Positions 28,044 to 38,657 of a stretch of DNA of 41,568 nt are shown here, in pieces. The position numbers and the translations under genes are program-made. The stretch covers positions 1-41,568 of the forward strand of contig CAMDWC010000002.1 in NCBI GenBank assembly GCA_945878825.1, given 5' to 3'. This DNA comes from Haliscomenobacter hydrossis DSM 1100 (GTDB lineage: Bacteria; Bacteroidota; Bacteroidia; Chitinophagales; Saprospiraceae). Position 1 is the first letter of the stretch. Every line of letters begins with the position of its first letter. The notes under the pieces are model-generated. The model was not told where the DNA came from, ran no database searches, and saw only the letters and a program-made list of their open reading frames with translations.

Positions 28044-29522
28044 CTATAAATGTGATAGAAGTCTTTTTGTAATTTCAGATTTTGGGTATTTCCTAAGCTC
28101 TTTAGTTTTTCCTGATTCTACAACATTCCCTGAAGACAAAACATAAATATATTCACACACTGCCATAACCATATTTATATCGTGAGATATAAACAGCATT
28201 GAAATATTTGTTTTACTTCGAATTTCTGTTAGCAAATTTACAATAGATACTTGTCTTTCTATATCTAAACTTGCCAGCGATTCATCTAATATTAATAAAC
28301 TTGGATTCACACAAATGGCTCTGGCAATGGCTATCCGCTGCTGTTCACCACCGGAACATTCATGAGGGAATTTGGATAAAAATGATTCATCCAAACCAAC
28401 TAAATCTAACATTTCAATAAGGTTTTTCCTGGCTAACAAACTTTTATTTTTTAAAGTCTTCAGGGACGAATTCAAGGTGTCGACTAAGCGAAATTTAGGA
28501 TTTAAGGAGAATAATGGATTCTGAAAAATCATTTGTACCCTATTCTGTTGATTATTAAAAACAATGTTTCCCTCGTAATGAGGAATAAGTCCGCAGATTG
28601 ATTTAGCCAAAGTGCTTTTTCCAGAACCAGAAATTCCTATGACTCCTACGCTTTCTCCTTTTTTGATAGTAAGTGAAATATTTGACAGAGCAGTAAAAAA
28701 AGTAGGACGGAGCCAACCTTTTTTGTATTTAACGGTCAAATTTTTGATGCTTAATAATATTTCTTTGCTATCATCTTCTTTAATTTGTTCTGCGGGTTTT
28801 AACTGATATGGAGGGATAAAATCAACTTTTTTTCCCTTATCTAAATAAATCAAAGTATTTGTCCATTTTGATATAAGATGAACATCGTGGCTTATAATTA
28901 GAACACCTGCCTTAATACTATCTGCCAAGGTAAAGAGTAATGTAAGAACTTGTTGCTGAAGGATTGGATCGAGTGCTGTGGTAGGTTCATCCGCTAATAT
29001 TAAGGATGGCTTTTGAATTAAGGCCATAGCAATTGTTATTCGCTGTAATTGACCACCAGATAATTCATGTGGATATGAATCAAAAATTCTTTTGACATCA
29101 TTTAAACCAACTTTTTTAAGCCATTCTTTACATTGATCGTATTTTCCCTTTTTTGTAGATAATTTACTTACCAAATCTACCGATTCTAATAATTGATTTC
29201 CAATAGTTATAAGAGGATTCAGGTTTAATTGAGCATTTTGTGGAATAAAAGAAACTACATTTTTATGTTCATCTTTGTGAAAATGAATTGGATTATTTTG
29301 TGAAATAAAAAGGTTTTCTGGCAGTATATCAAGAATAGCTTTCATGGTAATACTCTTCCCAGATCCAGAATGACCAACCAGTCCTATTCTTTCATTTTTT
29401 GAAATGGTGAAAGACAATTGGTTTAAAAGGGGTATATCTTCTTTATCAATCTTATGGTATATAGATAAATTATCGATGGTTAAAATGGGGGAAACTGCTA
29501 CATCTTTCACATTAAGCCCCAT
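28044..29522 (-). CDS. ABC transporter ATP-binding protein with two ATPase domains (dipeptide/oligopeptide type)
   Basis: Two Walker A motifs (GHSGSGKS, GISGSGKS), two signatures (LSGGQLQRITIAMAL, CSGGEQQRIAIARAI), two Walker B motifs (LILADEPTTALD, LLILDESLASLD). Confidence 0.9.
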   Translation of the reverse strand: MGLNVKDVAVSPILTIDNLSIYHKIDKEDIPLLNQLSFTISKNERIGLVGHSGSGKSITMKAILDILPENLFISQNNPIHFHKDEHKNVVSFIPQNAQLNLNPLITIGNQLLESVDLVSKLSTKKGKYDQCKEWLKKVGLNDVKRIFDSYPHELSGGQLQRITIAMALIQKPSLILADEPTTALDPILQQQVLTLLFTLADSIKAGVLIISHDVHLISKWTNTLIYLDKGKKVDFIPPYQLKPAEQIKEDDSKEILLSIKNLTVKYKKGWLRPTFFTALSNISLTIKKGESVGVIGISGSGKSTLAKSICGLIPHYEGNIVFNNQQNRVQMIFQNPLFSLNPKFRLVDTLNSSLKTLKNKSLLARKNLIEMLDLVGLDESFLSKFPHECSGGEQQRIAIARAICVNPSLLILDESLASLDIERQVSIVNLLTEIRSKTNISMLFISHDINMVMAVCEYIYVLSSGNVVESGKTKELRKYPKSEITKRLLSHL

Positions 29523-29524
29523 GT

Positions 29525-30736
29525 TTATTCTATGATTATTTTACCATTCTTAAAAATGACATTAACTGACTTCTTCTGTGTAAGCATTTCGTTAAATTCA
29601 ATACCAAAGAAATTCGATCTCCACCCACCTGAAAAATTAACATGTAAATCGTCATTTTGTCGCATAAGTTTTAACATATTTTTAGGAAATGCAATGGAGG
29701 ATGAAATACCATTTTCCATACAGTAATATTTAATAACCCCATAAATTAAATCTATTATAGCCTCCTCTCTTAAATCCTCTTCTGGTTCCTTTCCAATGTT
29801 GGAAAGTATTAAAGTTTCGTTTTCCTTAGGCCTTTCCTTGTAAAAATCATCAAATAATTTCCAATATTCATTAGAGATATTGATGGGAAATCTTCTATTA
29901 TCCTTAAAATAGTTTTTACCAGATTTAATACCTTTAATCAGGGTATGAATATATTTTGCCGGTATGATCATATCTTTATTCACATTCCTTTCTTTCGCTA
30001 CATTTTCCCGCCAAACCATTAATCTGAGATAAAATATTCTTTCATTGTGAGATAGAGAATAAATTATAGGATTGCTTACCACCTCATTTTCAACCAATTT
30101 AGCATAAGTACTGACCAATTCAAGTTGTTTAAATTCTTCTTGTGCCCAAGTTATTCTGCCATTTTTTGTTAACCTTTCAGTCATTCTTTCATATAGCTCG
30201 ATGAGAGGTAAAACATCATCTAATGCATATTGCAACTGATCTCTTGTCAATGGTCTGTTATCCCATTGAGTTACTGTATGAGATTTGTCTAAATGATAAT
30301 TAAATTCTGTTTCCACTAATTTTTTAAAGGAAATGGGATATTTGAAATCTAAAAAAGCAGACGCTATTTGAGTATCAAAGGTATTTTTGGGTAGGATACC
30401 GAAATTTTGATAGAAACCCCGATAATCATTATCGCCAGCATGGGTGATTTTTAGAATATCTGGATTTTCAATCATACGAAGAAAAGGAGTCAAATCTGAT
30501 ATTGCCAGTGGATCAATAATATAATTTCCGACATCAGATGCTGTTTGTATCAGACAAATCAAAGGTTTATACCTTTTTTCACCAACAAATTCAGTATCTA
30601 TGCCTATTTGTTTTACCTGCTGATGGGCATCAGCAAATGACTTTAAATCTTTGTCATTCTCTATTAGAATGAAATTGTTATTTTCTTTCACGTTTGGCTT
30701 TGGCACAAGTTTTAATAATTTAGTAAAGATACACAT
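29525..30736 (-). CDS. rnd: Ribonuclease D-like 3'-5' exonuclease
   Basis: IGIDTEFVGEKRYKPLICLIQTAS (DxE), KITHAGDNDYRGFYQNFGILPKNTFDTQIASAFL, QLQYALDDVLPLIELYERM. Confidence 0.88.
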   Translation of the reverse strand: MCIFTKLLKLVPKPNVKENNNFILIENDKDLKSFADAHQQVKQIGIDTEFVGEKRYKPLICLIQTASDVGNYIIDPLAISDLTPFLRMIENPDILKITHAGDNDYRGFYQNFGILPKNTFDTQIASAFLDFKYPISFKKLVETEFNYHLDKSHTVTQWDNRPLTRDQLQYALDDVLPLIELYERMTERLTKNGRITWAQEEFKQLELVSTYAKLVENEVVSNPIIYSLSHNERIFYLRLMVWRENVAKERNVNKDMIIPAKYIHTLIKGIKSGKNYFKDNRRFPINISNEYWKLFDDFYKERPKENETLILSNIGKEPEEDLREEAIIDLIYGVIKYYCMENGISSSIAFPKNMLKLMRQNDDLHVNFSGGWRSNFFGIEFNEMLTQKKSVNVIFKNGKIIIE

Positions 30737-30787
30737 GAAAATGTGTATACTAAACTAACTCTTAAAAATTATCGTTAGTTAATTATT

Positions 30788-33700
30788 ATGAAGTCAATTA
30801 TAACCCTTCTTAAGGTACAATTTGTCTATTTTAAAGATATCGCAAAAGCATGGATAAAGCTAAAATGGGGTATCACCTATTATAGATATTCTGCTATGGC
30901 CTTTTTGTTTTTCATCCTTTTAAGTTTTACGCTTCCTATCTTATTTAGAAAACCTTTGGCGCTTCGAGTAATTAACTCTATAGATATTAATATTATTGAA
31001 CAAGTTAATTTCTCCAGTGTCGATTTTTCCTTGTTTAGGTCTTTTCCTTTTCTAAACGTGAGATTTTCAAATTTCACTACACTGGGCAGTAAAGCATTGG
31101 GGAGTTCAGAATTGTTAAGGGTTAAATATATAGATATTGCAGTGGATATATGGTCTGTTATTGATAAATCAAGACCTATTTATATTAGATCCATTAGATT
31201 CTATGAACCGAAACTGACCATTCTTATTTCCTCATCCGGTCAAAAAAATTACGAAGTTCCTCTTGCTGACGAATTTAATGAATCAGGGGATAGTTTATCT
31301 AATGACAAGATGAATTTTAATCTTGCTTTGCAATCTATAGAAATCATCAATGGCTTCTTATTTTTAGAAGACGAAAATGCTAAAGTTAATATTAAGGCAG
31401 ATGGTATATCTCATATAGGCTCAGGTGATTTGAGTACTGGTTTTTATAACTTAAAGACTAAAACCAGGGCTAGCGAAGTTAGTATTTCCATTGGTTCATC
31501 GAAAATAATGGATAAAGCTAAATTATTATTTGATATAGATTTTAATATTGATAATTTGAATAAAATATATGTTATTAAGGAAAATGATATTAAGATTAAT
31601 CAACTTTCTTTGCAGATTAAGGGGTTAATAAAGAAAAATCCAACAGACTATTATTACGATTTAAATCTCTATGCACCTGATAACAAATTCAGTGAGTTAG
31701 TTCAATTACTACCTTCGCTGGAGAAAACTTCCTTTATTCAGTTAAAGCAAATTAAGGGAGATTTTAATCTAGGTCTGAATATTGAAGGCCCATTTCAAGT
31801 TTCACCCAGAACCTATCCTAATTTTAATGGTTTTCTACAAATTAATAACGGAAGTATTTTAGATTACTTTAATGATGAAGGAATTTCAGATATTCAATCT
31901 TACATGTCAATTTGTAATGATTCAAATGATCTGAAAAACCTTGAATTACATATACCAAAAATGGAGGCTTGTGTCGAAGGGAAGGATTTTAAATTAGCTC
32001 TTTATCTAAAAAATCCCTTTTTGGATCCTTATGTAAATGGGTTTGTTCAAGGGGAATTAAATCTAAGTTCTCTACAAAAATATCTTCCTGTTTTTTCTGG
32101 TAACGATTTAAAAGGTTTACTTACAGCAAATCTTTTTATGCAAGGCAAAATGTCTGATATTGATGATAAAATGTATGAAAATGTAAAAATGAATGGAATA
32201 TTGGGATTAAAAGACTTTAAATGGACAGAATCAAATAAATGGGTATCCATCAAAACTTTAAGTGCTATTTTAACAAAAGAAGGTCTGACATTGCCTTTAA
32301 TTAAAGGCAACTATAATGGTAATCCTTTGAGTATTTCTGGAAATATTTCAAATATCCTGGCTATTTTTAGTCCGTTAAAAACCCTGAAAGGTTCTTTTAA
32401 TGTATCTGCTTATAAAACTAATATTGATTATTGGATAGTGTCCAGCGATCTGCAACGGGAAAAATTAATATTAAAACAGAATAATTTGACTAATGACGTT
32501 CAAAAAAAAGCAGAAATAAGATCTCCCAAGATTATTCCTTATGATGTGAATATAATTTTTAAAACATCAAAACTCTTGTATAAAGGTGCATCTGTTGACT
32601 TATTTCACCTAAATGGAAATTATAAATCTAATAGTTTGTTAATTAATAATCTACGGTTTAAATACCAGAATATAAATCTAAGTACAAAAGGCAAATTAAA
32701 TAATTTAGATAATTATTTATTTGAAAACGGCATTTTGAAAGGTACATTGAATATTAGAGCTTCTCAGTTTCCATTTATCTTACCGTCATCAGATTTATTA
32801 GCGCAAAGTTCCTTAAAAGTTATACCAGAGGATACAAAAACTGGTTTAATAGATAAAATCATTCCGATTATAGGAAAAAAGGCAGTTCCCCCAATTCAAT
32901 CAATTATACCTGATAGATTGGAAGTGACTGGTAAAGTATTTATGGATAGTATCAAAAGTGCTGATCAGAATTTTAATAATATTAATTTTCAGGTAAGTTT
33001 AAAAAAGGATATTATTGAATTGAAAAATGGCATTGCTTACCATAAAAATATGCCTATTTTCTGGCAAGGAAATTTAAACAAACTAAATAATTTTGTTGTA
33101 AAATTTGATTTTAGTAGGTTTGAAATGAATCTCTTTTCTATGCCAAATCAATCTCCGCTTCAAATCTTTAATTTTACATCGGCAGATAAAAAGAACAAAC
33201 CTGCTGGTTTAAAATTAACGGGTAAAATTGTTAATTCTCCGGAATACATTTTTTCATCATTAAAGTATTTATTTTTTTTCAATATGAATGACATTATTGG
33301 GGGAACTCAAATAAAACCTTTTCATGGTTTTAATGCTAAAGAAAATGTAAGTGTCAAGAATGAATTATATTGGTGGATAAGTTATGAAGACAAAAAATTT
33401 ATATTCTGGCCCATTTTTCTTTCTTTTAAAGACATACCATTTTATTTTACTGGGTTTCAGCGTGGCGATAAGGATTGTTATTTTAGGGTAAAAGGATTAA
33501 TCCCCCTGTCTTATTTTAAAATGCAAGAATTTTCTACTTCAAATATTTTAAATAATTTTCCCAAAGTGATAGAAGTAACTATTGATATAGAAGATTGTAT
33601 ATCTAAGAATTTTATTATGACACTGCAGGTTCAAAATAACTTAAATGAACCCTTAAAACTTAAATTGGAGAAATATTTAAGGTACGAATTAAATAAAGAG

Positions 33701-33880
33701 TTGAGGAGGATTTATTCCGAAGATAAGTTTAAAAATACTTCAATGAAAACTACAAAAGCTAAGTATAATTATCTTCCCTCTGTGTACGAAAGTAACAAAC
33801 AATCACTTTGGTCAGAATTTAACAAATTAAATGATAGTTTACAATTATCGTTCAAGACTATGAAACCATTATTGAAATAA
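30788..33880 (+). CDS. AsmA-like family protein
   Basis: 1030 aa; N-terminal TM; SVDFSLFRSFPFLNVRFSNFTT and beta-rich AsmA-like organisation. Confidence 0.7.
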   Translation: MKSIITLLKVQFVYFKDIAKAWIKLKWGITYYRYSAMAFLFFILLSFTLPILFRKPLALRVINSIDINIIEQVNFSSVDFSLFRSFPFLNVRFSNFTTLGSKALGSSELLRVKYIDIAVDIWSVIDKSRPIYIRSIRFYEPKLTILISSSGQKNYEVPLADEFNESGDSLSNDKMNFNLALQSIEIINGFLFLEDENAKVNIKADGISHIGSGDLSTGFYNLKTKTRASEVSISIGSSKIMDKAKLLFDIDFNIDNLNKIYVIKENDIKINQLSLQIKGLIKKNPTDYYYDLNLYAPDNKFSELVQLLPSLEKTSFIQLKQIKGDFNLGLNIEGPFQVSPRTYPNFNGFLQINNGSILDYFNDEGISDIQSYMSICNDSNDLKNLELHIPKMEACVEGKDFKLALYLKNPFLDPYVNGFVQGELNLSSLQKYLPVFSGNDLKGLLTANLFMQGKMSDIDDKMYENVKMNGILGLKDFKWTESNKWVSIKTLSAILTKEGLTLPLIKGNYNGNPLSISGNISNILAIFSPLKTLKGSFNVSAYKTNIDYWIVSSDLQREKLILKQNNLTNDVQKKAEIRSPKIIPYDVNIIFKTSKLLYKGASVDLFHLNGNYKSNSLLINNLRFKYQNINLSTKGKLNNLDNYLFENGILKGTLNIRASQFPFILPSSDLLAQSSLKVIPEDTKTGLIDKIIPIIGKKAVPPIQSIIPDRLEVTGKVFMDSIKSADQNFNNINFQVSLKKDIIELKNGIAYHKNMPIFWQGNLNKLNNFVVKFDFSRFEMNLFSMPNQSPLQIFNFTSADKKNKPAGLKLTGKIVNSPEYIFSSLKYLFFFNMNDIIGGTQIKPFHGFNAKENVSVKNELYWWISYEDKKFIFWPIFLSFKDIPFYFTGFQRGDKDCYFRVKGLIPLSYFKMQEFSTSNILNNFPKVIEVTIDIEDCISKNFIMTLQVQNNLNEPLKLKLEKYLRYELNKELRRIYSEDKFKNTSMKTTKAKYNYLPSVYESNKQSLWSEFNKLNDSLQLSFKTMKPLLK

Positions 33881-33884
33881 AATT

Positions 33885-36800
33885 TTAGACCACAGTTTCT
33901 TGAATTTGATATTCTCTTAAATCAACGGGTGCTATACCAGATACGCCTTGTTCCTCCATATAAACACCATAAATGGTTTGTACTGAAGCCATAGTAAGTT
34001 TATTATGTGTCACAATAATGAATTGTGATTCTCCTGAAAACTTTTTGATAATTTTATTAAATTTTGAAATATTTGAATCGTCTAAAGGAGCATCCACCTC
34101 ATCAAAAATACAAAATGGCGCAGGTTTCAAAAGATACAAGGAAAATAATAAGGCAATCGCTGTTAGCGTTTTTTCTCCTCCTGATAGTTGGCTGATGGAT
34201 TGTGGTTTTTTACCTTTAGGTTTTGCAATAATTTCAATTTTTGAATCAAGTGGATTATGGGGGTCTACGAGAATTAAATCACAATTATCGTCATCAGTAA
34301 ATAAATTTCTAAAAACCTCAATAAAATGACTTCTCACTTGGGAGAAGGCTTCTAAAAACCTAATAGTAGCCGTTTGTTCAATTTCATTTAACGTTTTTTC
34401 TAAAGACAATTTTGCGTCTAATATATCGTTCTTATGGGTAAGAATATTGGTGTATCTTTCTTGCATTTCATCAAATGCTTCAATAGCTAATGGATTTACC
34501 TCGCCATAGGTATCCAATTTTGCTTTCAATTTTTCTACTTGGGGGATAAGTTCCTCCATCGACCCTAATCCTTTAGGTTCAATATTAAGAATATCATTTA
34601 CATTAACTTCAAATTCAATTCTAAGTCTTTGAGAAAGAGAACTAATTTCAAATTTAGTATCATTAAATGATTCCTTCAGCATATTTACTGAAATCTGTTT
34701 AGCTTGTCTATCTTTATTTTGCTTTCGAAGAAGATCTTCAAAGGAAACGATTTGATTTCTTTCTTCAAAAAACTGAGTTTCAGCTTCAGTAATATTTAGT
34801 TGTCTTGATGATTTTAATGTTAATATTTCTTGAATTTGATTAGTAAATTTTGTAAGATTTGCCGTCAGATAATCATTTTCCTGCATTGACTTTTGCAAAA
34901 TGTTTTTATTTGAAGAAATCGTATTTTGTCTTTCAATAATTAGCTTTTCCTTATTGTTTAACTCTCGTTGAAACCCTTCTACTTTATTTTCCTGGCGCAA
35001 AAATTGTATATTTTTATCGTTATAAAGAGTAGATACGTTACTCAATCTTTCTGCTAAACCCCTAAAATTTCCGTCTGTCAAGGCTATTTTTTCTTTAGCC
35101 TGATCAAGAAAGCGACGATCAATTTCAAGAGAACTTATTATTTTTTCTAATTGGCTGGTTGCTGTTTCGATTTGATTCTGGGTTCCCTCCATTTTAATTC
35201 TCAAGTCTTGTACAAACTGGGTAATACCCTCTTTTCTTGATTGAGTGCTTATTCTTTGTTGAATAATTTTTTGAAGTTTTTGTTTTTCTTCAGACAACTC
35301 CACTTGATTATTAAGGGCAAGAATCGCACTGATTTCATTTTTTACCTGATGAATAATATTGACCGCTCTGTCTTCATCTTTTTCTTTTTTACTAATTGAT
35401 TCTTCAAGGAAAACTAAATTCTTTTTTCTTCCAATTTTTTTACCTTCAAATAAGCCTATCGAACCTCCTGAAAGACTATGTTTTCTATTTGTTAATTGTC
35501 CATTGGTATGTAGGAAAATTAAATTACTTTCAGGAAGTTGAGATATTGATTGATTAGGTTCTACCATGTAGACCCCCTCAAGAAGATAATTACATAATTT
35601 GAAATAGGGTTCATCAACTTGCACTAAATCAATGGCTCTTTGATATGATATTTGGGGAATTAATGGTAAGATGTACGTTTCAAAAGAAGAAAGAACGAAA
35701 AAATTAGCCTTTCCTTTTTGTGCTTTTATAAGTGTGTCAACAGCTTGAAGGGCGGTTGGATAATCATTTACGACAAAATAGTTTAAAAAAGGTTCCAGAA
35801 AATTTTCAATTGCCACTCTATATTTTTCGTCAACATATATAATATCTGTAAGGAGAGGAATTTTGTTGTTCCATTCCTTTTGTTTTGTTAGAAAATGAAT
35901 AGATTCAGGGAAACCTTCTAAGTTATCCACCATACTTTTAGTTAACTTTAATTCATTTCGACTGGCATCTAACTCCCTTCTAATTTCAACTAAATCTTGG
36001 TTATGATTTTCTTTTTGAATCTCAAGTTGAGCTAACTTTTCCAATCTAATTTGTTCTTTATTATCTATTCCTTTAATAAACTCTTGTTGCTTTAATTCGT
36101 CTACAAGTAGTTTATCTACTTCGGAGGATAATGAATCCATTGAGATCATTATCTGATTTAGTTCATTTTGGTGTGTTTCATTAGCTTTAGATAAATTATC
36201 AATTTGAGATTGATTTACGGCTTTTAATTTTTCAAGATCTACAACTGATTTCTCAAATTTATTTTGCTCTAAAAGGATGTTGTCCATCAAGCTTTTAGCT
36301 TCAGCATGATTATCTTTAATTTCATCCAGTTCCTTTTGTGCTGCATCCAATTCTTGTTCCAACCTGATAGAAACTCTTTTTTCCAAATTTAATTCAATAT
36401 TCACCTCAACAATTTCCTTTTTAAGACTTGAGAGTAAATCTTCTGCGTGTAAAATTTCTTCTTCTAATTTTTTTTCATTTTCACTGATAAACTGTTGTCT
36501 TTGAATGGTTAATTTTTTTTCATTTTCCAGATTTCTTAGATTTGAAATAATTTCATTTAAATTTTTCTGGTGTTCAGATATCCAGATTTCTTTATCTAAA
36601 TGAGTTTTTTTCAATAATTCTAATGCTGCTTCTTCCTTTTGAATGGAAAAATCGAGGGATTTATAATCATCTTGAAGAGCGTCAATATCTTTTTTTAAAT
36701 GAACATATTGTTTTTTCAATACACTAACTTTGAGTAAAGAAAGTTCAATACTTAACTCTTTATATTCATTTTTAAGGTCAAAATATTTTTTTGTTCGTTT

Positions 36801-37427
36801 AGCTTGTTTTTCAAGACTTTTTAAGTTCCCGTCAATTTCATGCAATAGGTCCTCCACCCTATCCAAATCTTCCGAAGCAGACTTTAGTTTTGAAAGAGCT
36901 TCTCTTTTCCTGATTTTATATTTAGAGACACCAGCCGCCTGTTCAAACATTTTTCTTCTTGAATCTTCCTTATCATCAAGAATATCATCGACCATTCCTA
37001 GGGCAATGATTGCGTAAGAATTTGAACCAATTCCTGTATCCAAAAAAAGATTGGTAATATCTTTTAGTCTGCAATTTACGCCATTCAACTGATATTCACT
37101 TTCCCCACTTCTATATAACAAACGGGAGATGGCGACGGTATTATAGGCTGTAGGGAGCAAGTTTTTTGTATTTTCAAAAGTTAGCGTAACTTGAGCTATA
37201 CCTGCTTGTTTTCTTTTTTTTGTTCCATTAAAAATAACATCTTGCATTTGTTCTAATCGCAACTCTCTACTTTTCTGCTCCCCTAAAACCCATCGAATGG
37301 CATCAACGATATTAGACTTTCCTGACCCATTAGGGCCTACAATACCAATAACTTCTTCATTAAAGTTAATAATAGTTTGATTGGCAAAGCTTTTGAAGCC
37401 TTTAATTTCTAAAGTTTTCAGTTTCAT
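33885..37427 (-). CDS. smc: Chromosome segregation protein SMC
   Basis: MKLKTLEIKGFKSFA, GPNGSGKSNIVDAIRWVLGEQKSRELR, long coiled coils, hinge, LSGGEKTLTAIALLFSLY, CIFDEVDAPLDDSN. Start placed at Met4 of the tracked ORF (which opens at 37436). Confidence 0.95.
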   Translation of the reverse strand: MKLKTLEIKGFKSFANQTIINFNEEVIGIVGPNGSGKSNIVDAIRWVLGEQKSRELRLEQMQDVIFNGTKKRKQAGIAQVTLTFENTKNLLPTAYNTVAISRLLYRSGESEYQLNGVNCRLKDITNLFLDTGIGSNSYAIIALGMVDDILDDKEDSRRKMFEQAAGVSKYKIRKREALSKLKSASEDLDRVEDLLHEIDGNLKSLEKQAKRTKKYFDLKNEYKELSIELSLLKVSVLKKQYVHLKKDIDALQDDYKSLDFSIQKEEAALELLKKTHLDKEIWISEHQKNLNEIISNLRNLENEKKLTIQRQQFISENEKKLEEEILHAEDLLSSLKKEIVEVNIELNLEKRVSIRLEQELDAAQKELDEIKDNHAEAKSLMDNILLEQNKFEKSVVDLEKLKAVNQSQIDNLSKANETHQNELNQIMISMDSLSSEVDKLLVDELKQQEFIKGIDNKEQIRLEKLAQLEIQKENHNQDLVEIRRELDASRNELKLTKSMVDNLEGFPESIHFLTKQKEWNNKIPLLTDIIYVDEKYRVAIENFLEPFLNYFVVNDYPTALQAVDTLIKAQKGKANFFVLSSFETYILPLIPQISYQRAIDLVQVDEPYFKLCNYLLEGVYMVEPNQSISQLPESNLIFLHTNGQLTNRKHSLSGGSIGLFEGKKIGRKKNLVFLEESISKKEKDEDRAVNIIHQVKNEISAILALNNQVELSEEKQKLQKIIQQRISTQSRKEGITQFVQDLRIKMEGTQNQIETATSQLEKIISSLEIDRRFLDQAKEKIALTDGNFRGLAERLSNVSTLYNDKNIQFLRQENKVEGFQRELNNKEKLIIERQNTISSNKNILQKSMQENDYLTANLTKFTNQIQEILTLKSSRQLNITEAETQFFEERNQIVSFEDLLRKQNKDRQAKQISVNMLKESFNDTKFEISSLSQRLRIEFEVNVNDILNIEPKGLGSMEELIPQVEKLKAKLDTYGEVNPLAIEAFDEMQERYTNILTHKNDILDAKLSLEKTLNEIEQTATIRFLEAFSQVRSHFIEVFRNLFTDDDNCDLILVDPHNPLDSKIEIIAKPKGKKPQSISQLSGGEKTLTAIALLFSLYLLKPAPFCIFDEVDAPLDDSNISKFNKIIKKFSGESQFIIVTHNKLTMASVQTIYGVYMEEQGVSGIAPVDLREYQIQETVV

Positions 37428-37480
37428 AGCCTGCAAAAATATAAAATCAATGTTAAAGAAAGACGTATTTCAATAAAATT

Positions 37481-38632
37481 CTACTGTACCTGTTGAAAGC
37501 AAAATACTAAGGCTTCCATATCGGCGGCAGAGTTGTACAAGTGGATTGAAATTCTAAAAGCATTTCCCCTTCGTGAAATAAAAACATTATTTTGTTGAAG
37601 TAGAGATTGGATGGGTTTATTCAACATGTAATCAGGCAAGTGTAAACCAAAAAGATGGGAGGCACGCCATTTTTCATTTTCAATAAATATTCCCATAGAC
37701 TTCAATTCATCTAAGTAAGGCGCATTTAATCGATAGCAATAATTTTGAATCTCCTTAGGATCCCAGGCAATTAATTGTTCAATGGCTTTTGTTAGCATGG
37801 GGACTAGTTGAAAATTACTATGTTCACCAACAGAATATCTGGATGCTCCTGATTGATAGTTTTCTTGATAATTGACTAAGGTGCTGAAATCCTCGCTCCC
37901 ATATCTATTAATCCAATTTTCTTCCAACGGAATACCATGATCCAAAACTGGTGAAAAGTAGGCCATTCCAAGAGAATAGGGACCTAACAACCATTTGTAT
38001 CCTCCGCAAACTAAGGCTTCAGGTTTAAGTTCCTCTACATCAATCGGGAGAGCTCCCACCGATTGTGTTCCATCAATTACTAACCAGGCACCATACTGAT
38101 TAGTTATTTTTCTTATTTCAAGTAAGTCAAATTTTGTTCCATCAGCCCAATGAATATTGCCTAATGCAACAGCTGCGGTATTTTCATTAATGGCTTCTAA
38201 TATTTTAGTATTCCAATTTTCGCCTCTGTTATCACCCTTTGGTGCGGAGATAATTTTCAAGTGAGCGCCCTTTGCGTCAGCCTCTCTTTTCCATGGATAG
38301 ACATTACTGGGAAATTGCCCCTCTACAACAATAATTTCTTGTCCTGCTCTTAATGGTAAATTTCTTGCAACGGTACTCAATCCATAAGAGGCAGATGGAA
38401 TAATTGCAATTCTATTTGCATCCTTTGCATTAACTAATCTGGCAAACAGAGACTTTAATTTTTCTACAGGTTCAAAGAAATCCATGATTTGCATTTCCCA
38501 GGGAGAATTTTTCCTCTTTAGTGAGGAATGTCCAATGTCCTCCACCGTTTTTAGTTGCGGTGACATATAGGCACAATTTAAATAGTGAATTGAATCAGGT
38601 ATGGAAAATAAATTTCTTTGACAGTTTAACAT
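37481..38632 (-). CDS. Class V aminotransferase-fold PLP enzyme
   Basis: LVIDGTQSVGALPIDVEELKPEALVCGGYKWLLGPYSLGM (PLP-lysine context). Start placed at internal MLNCQRN; the ORF track opens at 38674. Confidence 0.87.
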   Translation of the reverse strand: MLNCQRNLFSIPDSIHYLNCAYMSPQLKTVEDIGHSSLKRKNSPWEMQIMDFFEPVEKLKSLFARLVNAKDANRIAIIPSASYGLSTVARNLPLRAGQEIIVVEGQFPSNVYPWKREADAKGAHLKIISAPKGDNRGENWNTKILEAINENTAAVALGNIHWADGTKFDLLEIRKITNQYGAWLVIDGTQSVGALPIDVEELKPEALVCGGYKWLLGPYSLGMAYFSPVLDHGIPLEENWINRYGSEDFSTLVNYQENYQSGASRYSVGEHSNFQLVPMLTKAIEQLIAWDPKEIQNYCYRLNAPYLDELKSMGIFIENEKWRASHLFGLHLPDYMLNKPIQSLLQQNNVFISRRGNAFRISIHLYNSAADMEALVFCFQQVQ

Positions 38633-38657
38633 ATCTTTCTTATAAATATACAGTAAT

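Noticed and set aside
33973-34329. 118-aa plus-strand ORF antisense to smc (also 35359-35541, 36730-37017)
   Set aside because: Overlaps conserved SMC ATPase/coiled-coil coding sequence; no independent support.
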